Part shown: piece by piece, positions 12,000-25,971 of the stretch
Position numbering within the stretch: the stretch's first letter is position 1
Layout: every line of letters begins with the position of its first letter
Assembly (NCBI RefSeq): GCF_001649575.2
Contig: NC_051439.1
Span: 13,550,152-13,614,151, forward strand
Direction of reading: 5' to 3'
DNA: 64,000 nt
From: Kryptolebias marmoratus
Lineage: Eukaryota > Chordata > Actinopteri > Cyprinodontiformes > Rivulidae
Made by a program: the position numbers and the translations under genes
The notes under the pieces: generated by a model
Seen by the model: the letters and a program-made list of their open reading frames with translations, nothing else
The model's database searches: none
What the model was told of the DNA's origin: nothing

Positions 12000-13385
12000 A
12001 CATAAAACGCTGAAGATGAAAAACTGTTACCATGACTCCATGTGCTCTTACTGTTTTGTTTTTGAGGAAGTGATGAAGCATTTTTGTTTACATTTGTCTC
12101 AAGTTATGTTAAATACTTTTGGGATCACAAATTGTTGAAGTTTTCTTACAGGCTCTTCATTTCCTACAGCTGCAGCTGGTTGGTGAGGGTCATGAGTCGC
12201 CATCTTTGCGCCCTGCCACAGCTTGAATCATGTGTTATGTTACTTCATTTTTCCTTGTTGACCTTCAGGTCAATCCTCGTGGCTCAACTTGACCTGGCCT
12301 CAGTGACCCCCCTGAACCTGAGCCCAGACCCTCACAGCGTTAATGTGGTGTTCTTTACTGGAGTTCATAAACCACCGCAGCACATTAACCATGGACCTGC
12401 TGGGACCTGCTGATCTAACTGTAGCAGTCACTTGTAGTTTTACTTTTTAAGAGCTCAGTTTTATTGATGTATGAAGACGGTTGAATGTTTTTGTTTAAAT
12501 TTTTGTGTTTGTTTGTTAACAGTTTTCATAACATGTTCAAGAATCGCCACATTGACAAAGAAATCATTTAAGCCTTAACGTGGATTTGACCTGTTTTAAA
12601 AATATGAAATCATTTATCATGCATAAACAACCCCCTTCTTTTATCACAGCTTGACTTCATCACTGTAATATGAAGTCTGGATGCAATATTTTGATTGTTG
12701 TGAAATCTTTCATAGAGCTTTGTGTCATGTATTTTGGCTGAGGAGCTGATGCTTGTTAAAATTAAAGTTTTTTTTCATAATTGTTTGAAAGGAAATAGCA
12801 GAGCATCTAGGTAGTATCTCACTGAGCTGCGATTGTTGATGACTAGTTGGTGAATGGCATTCATGAGGAAGTCTCCATGATGTCTCAAAGTTTTATCACA
12901 AACTGTCTCAAGAGCTCTATAGCTATTCCACAAATTTATGTGCACTGCCTAATGTGTATGTGAGCTGTGCACACAAACACAGGCTGTGATTTTCAAAAAC
13001 TGACCACTCAAAACTCAGCCACGTGGCTCGATGGTTGCAGACATTCAGAGTTCAGTGAGCCCCACATAAAAAGTTCTCAACGATTTTATGGCTTTTGTTG
13101 AAATTATAATCTCAGTTGTTCTCTATAAGGTGGTCTCTGTCAGTCCTAAATACTGAATGTTAAAAGATATTATTTTTCATGTATCTTAGGAAACTGGTGA
13201 AGATTATGAATGAATAGAATACACGCATTAATAGACCCATGTGAGTGCAACCGGCAGCAGAAGCTGACCTGTTCTATTTCTACTCTGTATTCAAGTGGAC
13301 CTCATTTAATTATAAAACATGCAACAGTTTTTAAGTAAGCACCCTCCACCTCTCACACATGCATCACACTCTTTGTGTTCAACCC
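12000..13385. other. gene-free stretch
   Basis: AT-rich noncoding sequence with no repeat family or exon I can support. An open frame of 109 codons at 12084-12413 has no recognisable domain or splice context. Confidence 0.5.
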
Positions 13386-13389
13386 TCTC

Positions 13390-13800
13390 GTCTGGCACAA
13401 TACCTCAGGTTAGAGCCTCACACACAACAGATGCCCCCTGACGCTCATACGCATAAAGCGGGCACGTGATGGACAGCCTGGGGTCCAGAGGCCTGCCAGC
13501 CTCATGGCATTGTGTTCCCCCCCGGGCAGGCAGCCGGCCTCTCTAAGTACCCTTTTGTTTTGGTTTGAGGGTAACAAAGCAGTGGCCAAGCCGCCGGTGT
13601 GGCACGCGCACTTCCCCCTGGTCTGTGACCCAAACAGGTGGATAGGAGGGAAGGGTTGGTGGCGGCGGGTGGACCAGGAAGGGGGAGGGGGGGCTGCATC
13701 TGTCCTCAACGACATCCCGGGTCAGCCCATATGCTCCCAGGGGAGAGGGGAACAGCATGCAGCTAACCAGACTAACTCAGAGGGGAACAGAGATGTGATT
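13390..13800. promoter_or_regulatory. GC-rich block, candidate regulatory
   Basis: About 400 bp of GC-rich non-repetitive sequence flanked by AT-rich DNA. Open frames occur in several overlapping frames on both strands (116, 101, 71 codons), which argues for stop-poor composition rather than coding. Confidence 0.22.
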
Positions 13801-14339
13801 AATATGATAAAATGGTCAGTGAAGGATTTTAAAACTGTTAAATTAGCTGTATGAGAGGGGAAAAAAGATTTGAGAAGAGGATTTTACTTTGAATAAAAGC
13901 TTCTCAACCCAAGTTAAGTGTTTGGGCGACAAAATGAGACACAGTTCTGTCAGATCGACCCAGCAGCATCATGTCTGCAACACACAACTGTCACTGTTTG
14001 TTCATGCAGATGGCTCAGTTTTAATCTGGCTCTTATTGAGTCACAAACTGGGCCCTTTCTTACTGAGTGTCCATGTCTCAGTGTTGATCTGAGCAAAAAA
14101 AATAAATTAGTGGTTTAAAAATGATCAATATTGATTGAATGTGCATCTGTGTTGTGTGATTATTAAAACAGACAGAACCTTGAGTTGTTTTTAACACGAA
14201 CCACCCTGAAACACTGAAGCTCATCTGTTTGAAAACTGCATGAAGTTGAAATGAAGACAAGGATTGTCTGAATTAAACTAGTTCAAGATTTAGATGAAAG
14301 AAATTTCACAAATTAACTTTTTTTTTTTTTTTAAAGTCT

Positions 14340-15102
14340 GAATGAGTATGTGGGTTGCACCCATGATAAACTTGCCAAATCTTCTCTGCCAGAGCCAAAC
14401 AGCTTATTTTTCTATTGACTCTTGTTTCAATGGCAATCAAATATTTCTACAGTCTGGGATCAAACTTTATCCTCCAAGATGACAATGCTCGCCCCCACAG
14501 ATTGGGGTTTATCAGAGACTATTTGGGGGTGGAGAGGATGAAATGACCTGCCTGCAGTCCTTACCTGAACCACATTAAACACCTGTGGGATCAGCTTACA
14601 ATGTGCTGTTTGTTCCACGGTGACCAACACAACCACATTAGTCGACTTGTGACAAATGCTGGTTGACAAATAGGATTTTATTACACTTCTGTGTAACCAA
14701 ACTGGTGAGCAGCATGAGGAGGAGCAAGGCTGTTGTTGCTGTATGTGGTTCTTCCACATGCTACTGAGGCCTCTGTTTGTTAAATGAATAAACTGTTGAA
14801 TTGCCAATATGTCTTGTTTCTTCAGACCTCAATCATCCAATCCTATAAATGACACCAAACAAGAGTCAGTAGCAGAATAAGCTGTTTGGCAGAGAAGATT
14901 TAGCAAGTTTTTTTTTTTTTTTTTATGTGAGCCCTTCAGCTCTGCTGCTCAAGACAAATGCATTGTCTCAACAAATGTGGTTCCGTTTAAGGGGAAATAA
15001 AAAGGCTTTCCAGTGGTATAAGATTTATTGCCAAGAATCATTGTTACAACAAAGAAATAATCAACCAAATCAACACATTTTCTTACTTTTTGTGCTCAGT
15101 AT
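14340..15102 (+). mobile_element. Tc1/mariner-like element, internally deleted (copy 2)
   Basis: Inner left terminal-repeat block at 14344-14432 matches 8811-8888. Its inverted counterpart is at 14826-14905 and the outer right terminal repeat runs to about 15100, ending in the usual 'tttttgtgctcag' before a TA-rich flank. Between them lies only the 3' half of a transposase gene. The outer left repeat is missing, so the element is 5'-truncated or rearranged and immobile. It lies in inverted orientation to the relic at 8.66 kb. Confidence 0.85.
14466..14672 (+). pseudogene. Tc1-like transposase C-terminal pseudogene
   Basis: In-frame translation starts with FILQDDNARPHR, the block holding the second catalytic Asp of the DDE triad in Tc1 transposases, and continues through PACSPYLN and HIKHLWDQL, the region holding the third catalytic residue. 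Two inactivating changes are visible: a TGA stop directly before PACSPYLN, and Lys where the catalytic Glu (the E of NPIEHLW-type motifs) should be. The N-terminal paired-like DNA-binding half and the first Asp are absent. This is a long-dead copy. Confidence 0.85.
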
Positions 15103-15109
15103 ATTTTAA

Positions 15110-18100
15110 AAAAAACACAATTCCTGAAGAGTTCATTAGATTTTGACTCTGGAAAGTTGGGAAAATATAAATTTTCCCTAAATCAGGTCAGTCTCTGAAC
15201 TTTTCTCTTGTAAGGTTTAAATATACCCCACTCAGAGCTGAGTTTAGGGTTTTGTTAGACTTTTTTCCCTACCTTTTTAAAAAAAAAATTATTTTTTTAT
15301 TTGCCTATTCATTTATTTATTGAGTTTCATTTTTTTCATCTTGGTAAGTTCCTGTTTCACTTAAGAATTTGCTCATTCAGTGGGAGAAAACAAGTCTAGA
15401 ACCTGTTTATCTAGTTTTAGATTTAATCTGACTGTTGGTAATGTGTTAACTGACCCTTTTGTGTGATTTCAGATGTAACAGAAAAAAAAAATCTATATCT
15501 ATCAGCTATTATCACTTCAGGATGACATTCTTGAACATTTAGGTGAACCAAAGAATCTGCAGTGAGACATTAAAGTTCAGCAGCTGGGAGGAAACAGGCT
15601 CAGTCGTGTGAATGTGGCGCACCAAGAAGTTAAAGTCTGTTTTGAAGACGGCTGCTTTCATGTATTCAAGGCACGCTGCTGGATAAAAGCGTACACTTGC
15701 TGGCCTTGAATTCAGAGGGCTTAGCTTTTTGTGCGATGACACCCCTGAAACAGTTCATTGATGTATAACACTCAATGAAATATTGAAATAAGCAAAGAAT
15801 AAATTCTGCCTCTGGGGCTGATTTGCTTTTTCTTCATCTCTGCGCGCTAACTGTCATCCATCTGATAGAGAGCTGTGGGGAGGTAATGAACAATTAATAT
15901 CTTACCTGCTGTAGATAGCTCTTTGAACAGCCTTTAAGACAACTATTTAAAAAAACTGTGTCCATTACAGTAATGTTAATTCATTATATTGACTGTTTGG
16001 GTTAACATGTTTTCCTTTACTGAGGCTCAACATGTCGTTAACCAGAAACAAGCTTCATATGCTTGAAGCTAAATGCATCCAATTTAAAATATTCATCCGT
16101 CAAAACTGTATGTGTGACCTCCTGGACTCTAGCTGCATTAATGACCATTAGACATCACTTAGAGGTGATTAAAAATTTCAGCATTTTTACCGTGCTGCAG
16201 GCAGTGGGGCACAGACTCATGCATAATCCAATATGAAAATCCGTCTCATAAAGAGAGTTTTAAACATTGCAGGGCAAACATTTAACCTGCAGATTTAAAT
16301 GACATCATGTTACAGAGTTTAAGAACAATTTAAATAGTCCAAAAATCTAGTTTTTGTATTTTATATTTTCTTAACTTCTATATGCCAAAATCAACTTTTT
16401 TGATTTTTCAGAAGCGCCCTTTAAATGGACTGCATATCTAGCTGAGCTTTCACTAACTAGGTATTAACTCAACCCATAATGTTTTTTAACATATGCTGAG
16501 GTCTGTTAATCTTCTTATGGGTTTGAATTTTTCCCTCTCTCCATCTCTGAATAGCTTAACAAAATTGCTCCAGTAATGGATGGTTATATCCTCATCCATC
16601 GCCCTCCTCCCTCCAACTATAACTTGAAATAGGCCATCAAGTGGCTAATGAACTGATAAGCCCTCTGTGTCCTGTGGGGCTTATGAACATCATAAGCCAA
16701 ATGTTTGGGCATATTTGGTGAGACATTTTTTTTAAAAGAGCAGTAATGTGGCCAAAGGACCCTGTTGCTGCAGCTAGCACGCTATGAAAATGCCTCTTTT
16801 ATGTGCATGGTTTTGCCACAGGTTGTAATAAATCTTGACAGGTTCTGAAAGATATGTTAAAGTAATTTGTGTATATATATATTTTTTAGAATATATCATA
16901 ACTTGTGTGACTGTGTGGCCCTGTGCTTCAAGCTGCTGGTATCATTATCAGTCCTGGATCTGTGTAAATCCATGGATTTGTGTGAGAAATTAAAATAACA
17001 TGCTTTTTACTGCGCTTACTTCAAATCTCTCTTTAAAAAAAAAAATCTAAATCTGTTATTATGTAGGTTTCACAAAACCCTTTTAATTTAATCTTTGACA
17101 AGATTATCAAATTCATTGATGATGTCACAAATTTAAATAATTTAAAAAATGCAGACTATAAGCCTGGATAAACACTTTCAAGGGAATACTACAGGATTAG
17201 CTTAAAATCGTATTTATTTTTTATTATTTTTTCATACTTGTTAGCACATTTTACATATTGTCATGTTGTTGATTTTAATTTTATTTGTTTTGTCTTAAAA
17301 ACACATTTAATTTATTTGAAGCAGGCTATCATACGCTGCAGATGTTGTGCTAATTTAGCTGAGAGGCTGAAAATGTTTTTTTTGCTCATTTTCACAAACT
17401 GTCCCACATTCCTGGACAGTTTTGATAATCTCCCTGTTTGTCTTCAACAACTATGAAAGTGGATTAATTTGAATTTTCATTAACAATACTTACTTACTTC
17501 TTTGTGTTTTTTAATGAAGTCGGGGAAAAAAAGTTGTTTTCAGGTTTCACCTGCAAACTTTTGCAGAGAATCGTCGTCTCATAAACATCAAATACATAAG
17601 CTGGGTACAAGAGACTACCTGTATTAAATTACTAAATGTCTAATAATACAGTTATTAATAAGGCTGAAACACTTTATAAATAAATGGCTATTTTTGTATT
17701 AGTGGTTTTTTTTTTTTTGCAAAATAGTGAGCCAAATCCACTTTTTTTTTCATCTGCAAGATCTTTAACATCAAATATTTGTCAGGAACATTGTAATAAA
17801 TAAGTACAGGTCAAGTGACAAGCAGGAAAACAGGTAAAATAAAATCATTAAAGGTACATGAGAAATAACAAATATTGCACTTGATTTTTAAACCAAAAGA
17901 CTGCATCATATGAGGTGTCTAAGTCTTATTTAAGGATTTAATAATAAGTTGTGAATTGTTTCCATCTTGATTAATACCTAATTATCAAGCTTTTATGGGT
18001 CTTTTAAAAGGTTAGTTTTATTTTGAAGTGGACCCTTGTGTTATCACTTACTCTCCTTCAGTTTGCCCCTCAATCCTGACCTCCTGGTGCAGAATCCTCC

Positions 18101-18240
18101 TGCAGCTGCAGTCCTCCCGGCCTCAAACTTCTTACAGGTTGATGCTTTGCAGAAGAGGAGGAGGGTTAATGCAGCGTCTGTTGGGCCCATATGCTATGTT
18201 GCACTTCGGTCTTGATTAAAACTCATTAAGGTTGGAGTAA
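15110..18240. other. gene-free 3' flank of otx2
   Basis: AT-rich noncoding sequence with many short A and T runs. Two stretches look less random: 15835-15940 (CAATTAATAT with GC-rich neighbours) and 16540-16720 (non-repetitive, with a duplicated 'ataagcc' motif). They may be conserved elements, but nothing here is supportable as a gene. Confidence 0.45.
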
Positions 18241-18261
18241 GGTGGATGCATGGCACCCCCT

Positions 18262-18291
18262 TCACACATACACACACACACAAACACACAC
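18262..18291. repeat. (CA)n microsatellite, interrupted
   Basis: About 30 bp of CA dinucleotides with two interruptions. Confidence 0.9.
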
Positions 18292-18599
18292 TCTTTATGA
18301 CGTGCGCTCTGAGACACAAGCTGTCTCAGATGATATCAGTAAGAAATTATCATCTTGCTTTAAGAAAGTGGTTTAGAATGTCCTGTTTTCTCACATTCTA
18401 CTGTTTTGTTGTTAGATGTGGTGCCATTTTATATTCATTGCATTGTTGTAATTATTTTTGGATTAAAAGAAGCCAAAAAATGACTAGAAATCAAAATATT
18501 TTCTGCAGATTTTCTGGTCACTTATAGATCCGTGATCTGGTTCTGTCAGTTTCTCTGATATTTGAAAGTGACCCTGCAGTCTGAAACACTTTTTTGTCC

Positions 18600-18990
18600 A
18601 GGAGTCTGTGTGAAGGAGTTGTTGACGCTGCTCAGACGCATCTCATGAATATTCAGGTTCCTATTGTCTCCAAGTTCAATTGTTTCATTGTTTATGGCCA
18701 TAACGGCGCATACTTGTGGGCTGCAACCACAAGCCTGAAATATTCTTGTTTCCAACTCACTTGTTTGTTGTAAAATTAGCCATTAAAAAAAATAAAATAC
18801 ACCCTCACATATATTTTTTTCCTGACCACGCAGGAGTCGTATCAAAGTCTCTCTCCTATTTAACGCGTCGATTATTTCAAGCAACGCTTTTAATTAGTGC
18901 GCTCCTCCAATGAAAGAGAGATTATTGGCAATGTCAAGGATGCTAATTGAATGTTGGACTTCTAACAATTAGCCCACTGCAGAGCCATGT
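18600..18990. promoter_or_regulatory. candidate otx2 3' enhancer block
   Basis: Non-repetitive stretch about 2 kb beyond the otx2 stop codon. 18644-18700 contains ATGAATATTCA (octamer-like) and CAATTGTTTCATTGTTTATGG, two SOX-type CATTGTT/ATTGTTT cores. 18930-18985 adds GCTAATTGAATG and ACAATTAGC homeodomain sites. SOX/POU/homeodomain clustering is typical of neural enhancers, and Otx2 is known to be driven by several dispersed enhancers in mouse. Assignment is inference. Confidence 0.3.
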
Positions 18991-18999
18991 CGACTCATT

Positions 19000-20135
19000 A
19001 CAGATCCCAGACCCGCTCTGACTTTAAAGTCGGAAACTTGAGAGTTGGACTCGAGAGCAACAAATAAAATAAAAAAACAAACCCCCTGCAGCAGATTTTG
19101 CTTCAAGTGCAAACCTTGATTAGACAAAATAAATATTGTCAAAGGAGGGTTAGATGTGGAAAACGTTGTAATACAGGTTTATAATTTGTCAGCTGCATTT
19201 GATAGTGACCTTATTTATGAAATTGTGGTAATTATTCTGCTTTTGGTGCGCAATTTTATTCCTTGGAGATTCATTTTATTTATTATTATTTTTGTTTCTT
19301 TAAACAATCCACATGTATTATATTACTGTAACATTAGTATATAATATAATATAATCTAAAAACATGTCCTTATGTCGATGCTTCAAACCCGGAAAAAACA
19401 ATCCTGGAAGTTTCTTTTTTATTTTATTTTTCCCCACATCTTTTCTTTTTATTACACTCCAAGCTGCTCACTGATTCTGCAGTAATTTTATCTATTTTTC
19501 TCCCCATAGTTACAGTAATATTTGGAGCTAAAATCAGAAGGTTCGTGTAGGGATCGGTAAACTGAGGCTCCGGGGCTTTAAATGAGACCTCCCCGCCGGT
19601 GAATTATTCGGATTGACATCCAGCAGCCACTCTCTGGCTAAATAAAACAAAACAAAACACCGGGTTCCTCCTTTAAATAACGGAATAATTTAAGTTTATA
19701 ACTCTTATCGGCACCGGATGGAGGTAAAATGCTGCGTCTTGTTTCCAAAACAGCAACTGAGAGATGGAACATATGTAACGATTCTGTTGGAATAAGTGCT
19801 TCCTAATTACGGATGAGAAAACAGAGCTCGATCAGAACTGACAAGTCTAATTATGACTCACTTAGATGGCAATTAGTGGCCTAATTAAAGCGACACTGCG
19901 CATGTGCCAGCCGTTAACCCAAACACGTTTTCAAACAAGGTTCCAACGGGTGACCCAGTTTATGTTTCCCCTCCCGAAAAAACAAACAAACCTGTGTGAT
20001 GCCAAATGGGACGGCAAACGTTCGCTTCTGAAATCCCACCTGGTTGCCCCAGCACACACACACACACACACCTCTCAGACGCACACAGGCACGCACACAC
20101 AGATCGTTTCTCGGTGAGAAGAGTGAGCTCACAGG
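19000..20135. other. gene-free region next to otx2 3' UTR
   Basis: AT-rich to mixed sequence, with a CA-rich microsatellite at 20052-20071 and CACA-rich extension to about 20101. A minus-strand AATAAA (20140-20145) marks the most distal candidate 3' end of otx2. No other gene seen. Confidence 0.45.
20052..20101. repeat. (CA)n microsatellite
   Basis: CA run at 20052-20071 and a looser CACA-rich extension to 20101. Confidence 0.9.
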
Positions 20136-20139
20136 AACC

Positions 20140-20950
20140 TTTATTCATGTCTTTTCAGCGGTGAGGCCACACCGTCTTTGGGAGCCAGTAAAAGGATCCA
20201 CAATCACCGTGTGTTGAGATCAATGAAGGGGGGTTGGAGGGGGCAAGTGTAGAGCTCTCAGCAGCCGAGAGTCTTTTCCAGCATGACCTAACCCCTTTGA
20301 TTATCACCACCAACCACCGCCGTGCGCCTGCAAAGCTGCAAAGTCTCGTCTCTGTTGTGGTAATTTAACCAGCGGGCTTTTCTCTTTTTTTAGTTGTCAA
20401 AAAAAAGGTAGAAATCTATTAAAATCACAGCAGAGAGTCTGACGCGAGAGGGGCTCACAAACTGTATACAACACAACAGATCACAGTTTTAAAGGCTAGC
20501 ACAAATAAAATAATAATAAAACACACATATGTACCATTTATTTAAGTCTCACACTGATTGTCTTTTAGAAACTACATATTGATTCCTTATAAACACTTTT
20601 TTTTCCTTAAATAAAGTAGTGCATCCGTGTCCAGTATCCTCATGTCTCCCGTTTCCGTGGCTGTGCTGTCTCAATTCCCCTCAACAGGTGTTTTATTATT
20701 ATTTTTTAAAGTTATTTTTACGCACGGAGGCACGCACCGACGTGGATGAGGTTGAAAGAACGTGAAAAATCTATTTGCCAGTGCTAAAATAAATTAAACA
20801 TCTCCTTTAGGAGGACCGAAAACTCGAGGCCCCCCGGGAGCCCCTGCCTCTCCGTGGCTCTTAGTCTGGTTTAGTGTTTTATTGAAGGGGGTGGAGGGGA
20901 GGTGGGGGGGTAGACGCTGTGTGTCATGTTTTTTTGTGCGCCGGTTCTGT
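20140..20950 (-). other. otx2: otx2 3' UTR (extent uncertain)
   Basis: Sequence downstream of the otx2 stop. Minus-strand AATAAA hexamers occur at 20878-20883, 20692-20697, 20537-20542 and 20140-20145. The first lies only about 70 nt past the stop, so the real end is more likely one of the later ones. Which is used cannot be told without transcript data. Confidence 0.55.
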
Positions 20951-22977
<2,027 letters not shown>

Positions 22978-23596
22978 TTAGCTCAGTTTACACGGAGTTG
23001 TGAGGAAATAAGCCCTCTCCAAAGACGCATGTCGCCTCTCATAAAGCATCAAGCACATCTCCAGCTGTCCTCATCGCACCAACCCCCTCCCCCCACACCC
23101 CCCTCCCATGAACCAAAAACAATGCACGAGCGTTTCAACTGCAGCAAGTCGCTTGAAAACGTGATTAAAGTAATTTAATCGCCCGATGAATTGTATAGAT
23201 TTTACTTTTTTATTTTGTATGTTTCTAAACAAACCAAATCTAGGTAAACATGTAATCATCTGGTTCGTTAGAGTGACATAAAAAGATTTTTTTTATCTTG
23301 TTCTGAAAGGAATCACGAATGAAATAGGTTTTGCTTTTAAACAGAGATGATTTCAGGCAGCAATCCGGTGGAAGAAAAACGTCCGTGTGCGCGCGCGCTC
23401 TGGCAGCTCTTTAAACGGGAAGAAATGTGACGTTTTGTCTGCTGATCGCTGTCACTTCAACTTCAGTGACCCTCACCACCCGTTATCCCCACTGCGCCTC
23501 TTGATTAGTTGCCTTTTTTTCCCTCCCTGAACATCCAACGGTTCTAACCCCCTCATCCCAATCTGTCACTTAAAACACACCCGTCAACCAGTTGCT

Positions 23597-23618
23597 CACA
23601 CACACACACACACACACC
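23597..23618. repeat. (CA)n microsatellite
   Basis: About 22 bp of CA repeats inside the predicted otx2 5' intron. Confidence 0.92.
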
Positions 23619-24560
23619 CGCTCAATAATAATTACCCCGTGCGCAATTAATGATGATAATGTTTTACTGTTGATGAATGAACGAAGTCATTTAAGTGGCA
23701 CCTAATTGGAGCTGGTGACAGGTGTTCGAGGCTCCTGTTGGATTTTTATTATTTATTCTGCGCGTTAATGTGCAAAAATAATCTCTTCTGTCATAATTCT
23801 GTCTCTATAATTTAAAAACCTGAACCCCAAATGATTCAAATCTCATATCTGTTTGTTGAGTGAAGCCAAATATAATAAAAACAACTGAAATATATTAAAC
23901 ATGACACATTAGATTATGTTCCTCTAAATTATTTATATGTTCTCTCAGAGGTGAGCACAACAGGCCCCGGAAGATTTTTTTTATTTTTGATCTGCTCTTT
24001 GTGGTGCATTTTTCAGGGCAAGTATTTATTCACAACATGTTTTGTCGAATTAATTTTTCTGATATTTCATGTCGGAGAAAAGTGCTCAAGAAAATGGGGG
24101 GGAAATAGTCTTTTTTTCTGTGTGATTTCCGCTCTCAGTGTGGACTCCGCGCCTTCACAGTTCACTTAATGAGAGCGTGAAATTGGTAAAATATAACCTC
24201 CAGGAATAATATAATTATAGAAGAAAAAAGGCTGCATAACATATGAAACGTCTCAGTTCGGCCTCGGGATTGATTTCTCTTTATTAGAAGATGCAAACAG
24301 AGTTTAGTTTCGTCTCGTTTGATCGAAAACTGTCGGAGGAGCTGCGCGTTTACGCAGGCGCATTTCCACCAAAAAAGTATTTGATTTGGTTGATTTAGTT
24401 TCAATTCTCGCCTCATGTGAGTAAAAATATTAGCAAAACTAATCAGCCAAACAGACTTTTTATCTAAAGCCTTCCTGGGTTTAGTTTTAACGCAGAGACT
24501 TGACTGAATGTTTTGGCTTTGCTTTTTACGGAGAGGCTTTTTGAAATTTCGTTCATATCC

Positions 24561-24619
<59 letters not shown>
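24561..24619. repeat. (AAT)n microsatellite beside the otx2 exon 1 donor
   Basis: About 20 uninterrupted AAT units. In the gene's sense they are TTA units starting nine bases after the predicted donor GT at 24628/24627. Confidence 0.97.
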
Positions 24620-24623
<4 letters not shown>

Positions 24624-24628
24624 CTCAC

Positions 24629-24800
24629 CTTGGCATTGAGGTATAAAAAGTTCTGTTTTTCTCTGCTTGGTTTCCTTCAGATAAAAATAATAAAACTCTT
24701 GAAATAAACGTCGTCCTGTAGATTTAAAAATCTTCTTCAGCGTCAGAGCAGCGCGGATTAAAAGTTCACCTTTAATAGCTGCACCAGGATCGACTCTCCA
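24629..24800 (-). other. otx2: otx2 noncoding first exon (predicted; 5' end uncertain)
   Basis: The minus strand reads ATGCCAAG|GTGAGT at 24629/24628, a near-consensus donor that pairs with the strong acceptor at 22912. The ATG in this exon opens only MPR before the junction. A TATTAAA element at 24771-24777 could place a start site near 24745; a start closer to 24800 would use the CCAAT boxes alone. The exon body is supported by splice signals and location only. Confidence 0.55.
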
Positions 24801-25030
24801 GCGGCGGGTTCTGCTGCCTTTAGGACTGTGTGTTCACAGTGAAGTGGTTTGACTTCGGTTTTGAACAAACCTCCAGCCAATGGGAGCCACTGAGCTGAGC
24901 TGAGGTCCTTCTCTGTCTCCGTCTCTCACACTGGTGGGGAGGGTTTAATTCTCTCCTCTTTTTTTCTCTCTCTTCCAGGGGAACAAATGTCTCCAGCTAC
25001 TTTTTTTTTGACGCACAGTCCTCAGCCAAT
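24771..25030 (-). promoter_or_regulatory. otx2: otx2 proximal promoter with two CCAAT boxes
   Basis: Two copies of AGCCAATGG (CCAAT at 24877-24881 and 25026-25030, NF-Y type), about 150 bp apart, and a TATTAAA at 24771-24777 on the minus strand. All lie directly upstream of the predicted first exon. The region is more GC-rich than its surroundings. CCAAT boxes work in both orientations, so they could serve a divergent promoter. Confidence 0.5.
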
Positions 25031-25584
25031 GGCAGCAAGAGGGCGACTGACAGCATCCTCATCCCACCAGAGAGGGGGGCGCGGAGAATAAATCAACACT
25101 GTGCTGCTGGATGATGATGAGAAGGCTAGTTTAAAGTAAAGAAATGCTGCTTTATTCATGCTTTTATTGCATTTTATTCTGGAAACTGCTGCCACGGGTA
25201 GAAGCATTGAACGGTATGAACTTACACAAAAAAATGAGGAGTTTTATCACTAATATTCTATGCGCTCATGTTGTTTTATTAGCGCACTGAAAAAGGCCCC
25301 AAATGATTGAAGCATCACACAGAGAAAATTTGAGGCTTTATATTTTATTTGAGGCTGAAATAAAAGAGGGAATAATCTGTAAAGAAGAAGAAAAAAAGAA
25401 GGGAGACTCTGCGTGTGAAAGCTGCACCGTCCTCTCACATTCCTGCGCGTCGCAGACGGAAAAAAAAGAGAGAGGGGGGGATTTAAAGCGACTTATTTCC
25501 TTAAAACTGTCCTCCAGTCCGCAGAGGCAGCCGCTCTGCTGCCAGCAGCCGAGCGGGTTCACAGGTGGGAGCAGCTGCAGGGGG

Positions 25585-25600
25585 GCCTCACCTGTGCGCA
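25585..25600 (-). other. possible alternative upstream otx2 exon donor
   Basis: The minus strand reads GCGCACAG|GTGAGG with the junction at 25592/25591, a good donor. Vertebrate Otx2 uses several promoters, so this could be the end of an alternative noncoding first exon about 1 kb upstream of the main candidate. The strength of the signal is the only support. Confidence 0.25.
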
Positions 25601-25707
25601 TCCAGCTGGAGAGGAGGACATTTTAATATTACTACTAATAAAAAAACAAGCAGAGACACCTGATGTTTCAGCCAGACATGGATCACCACCTTCTGAAGGT
25701 AGGCCTC

Positions 25708-25777
<70 letters not shown>
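25708..25777. repeat. (TAA)n microsatellite
   Basis: About 23 uninterrupted TAA units, starting nine bases after the plus-strand donor candidate at 25699. Confidence 0.97.
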
Positions 25778-25889
25778 TTGCATCAGAATGAAGCTGTGCG
25801 TCACGTGATTTCTGAACTCTTCAAACATTTTGCCGCAGGTTTTTGTCACGGTTTGGTAAATGTATCATCTTAAGAGGCTTTGTGGAACA

Positions 25890-25971
25890 CCTACACACAC
25901 TCGCTCTCTCTCTCTTTCACACACACACACTCCCTCTCTCTCTGACACACACACACTCGCACACACACACT
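25890..25971. repeat. compound (CA)n/(CT)n low-complexity tract
   Basis: Alternating CACACA and CTCTCT blocks over about 80 bp. Confidence 0.92.

Noticed and set aside
24513..24707. 64-codon frame with an Asn run
   Set aside because: Produced by the AAT microsatellite beside the otx2 first exon, on the opposite strand.
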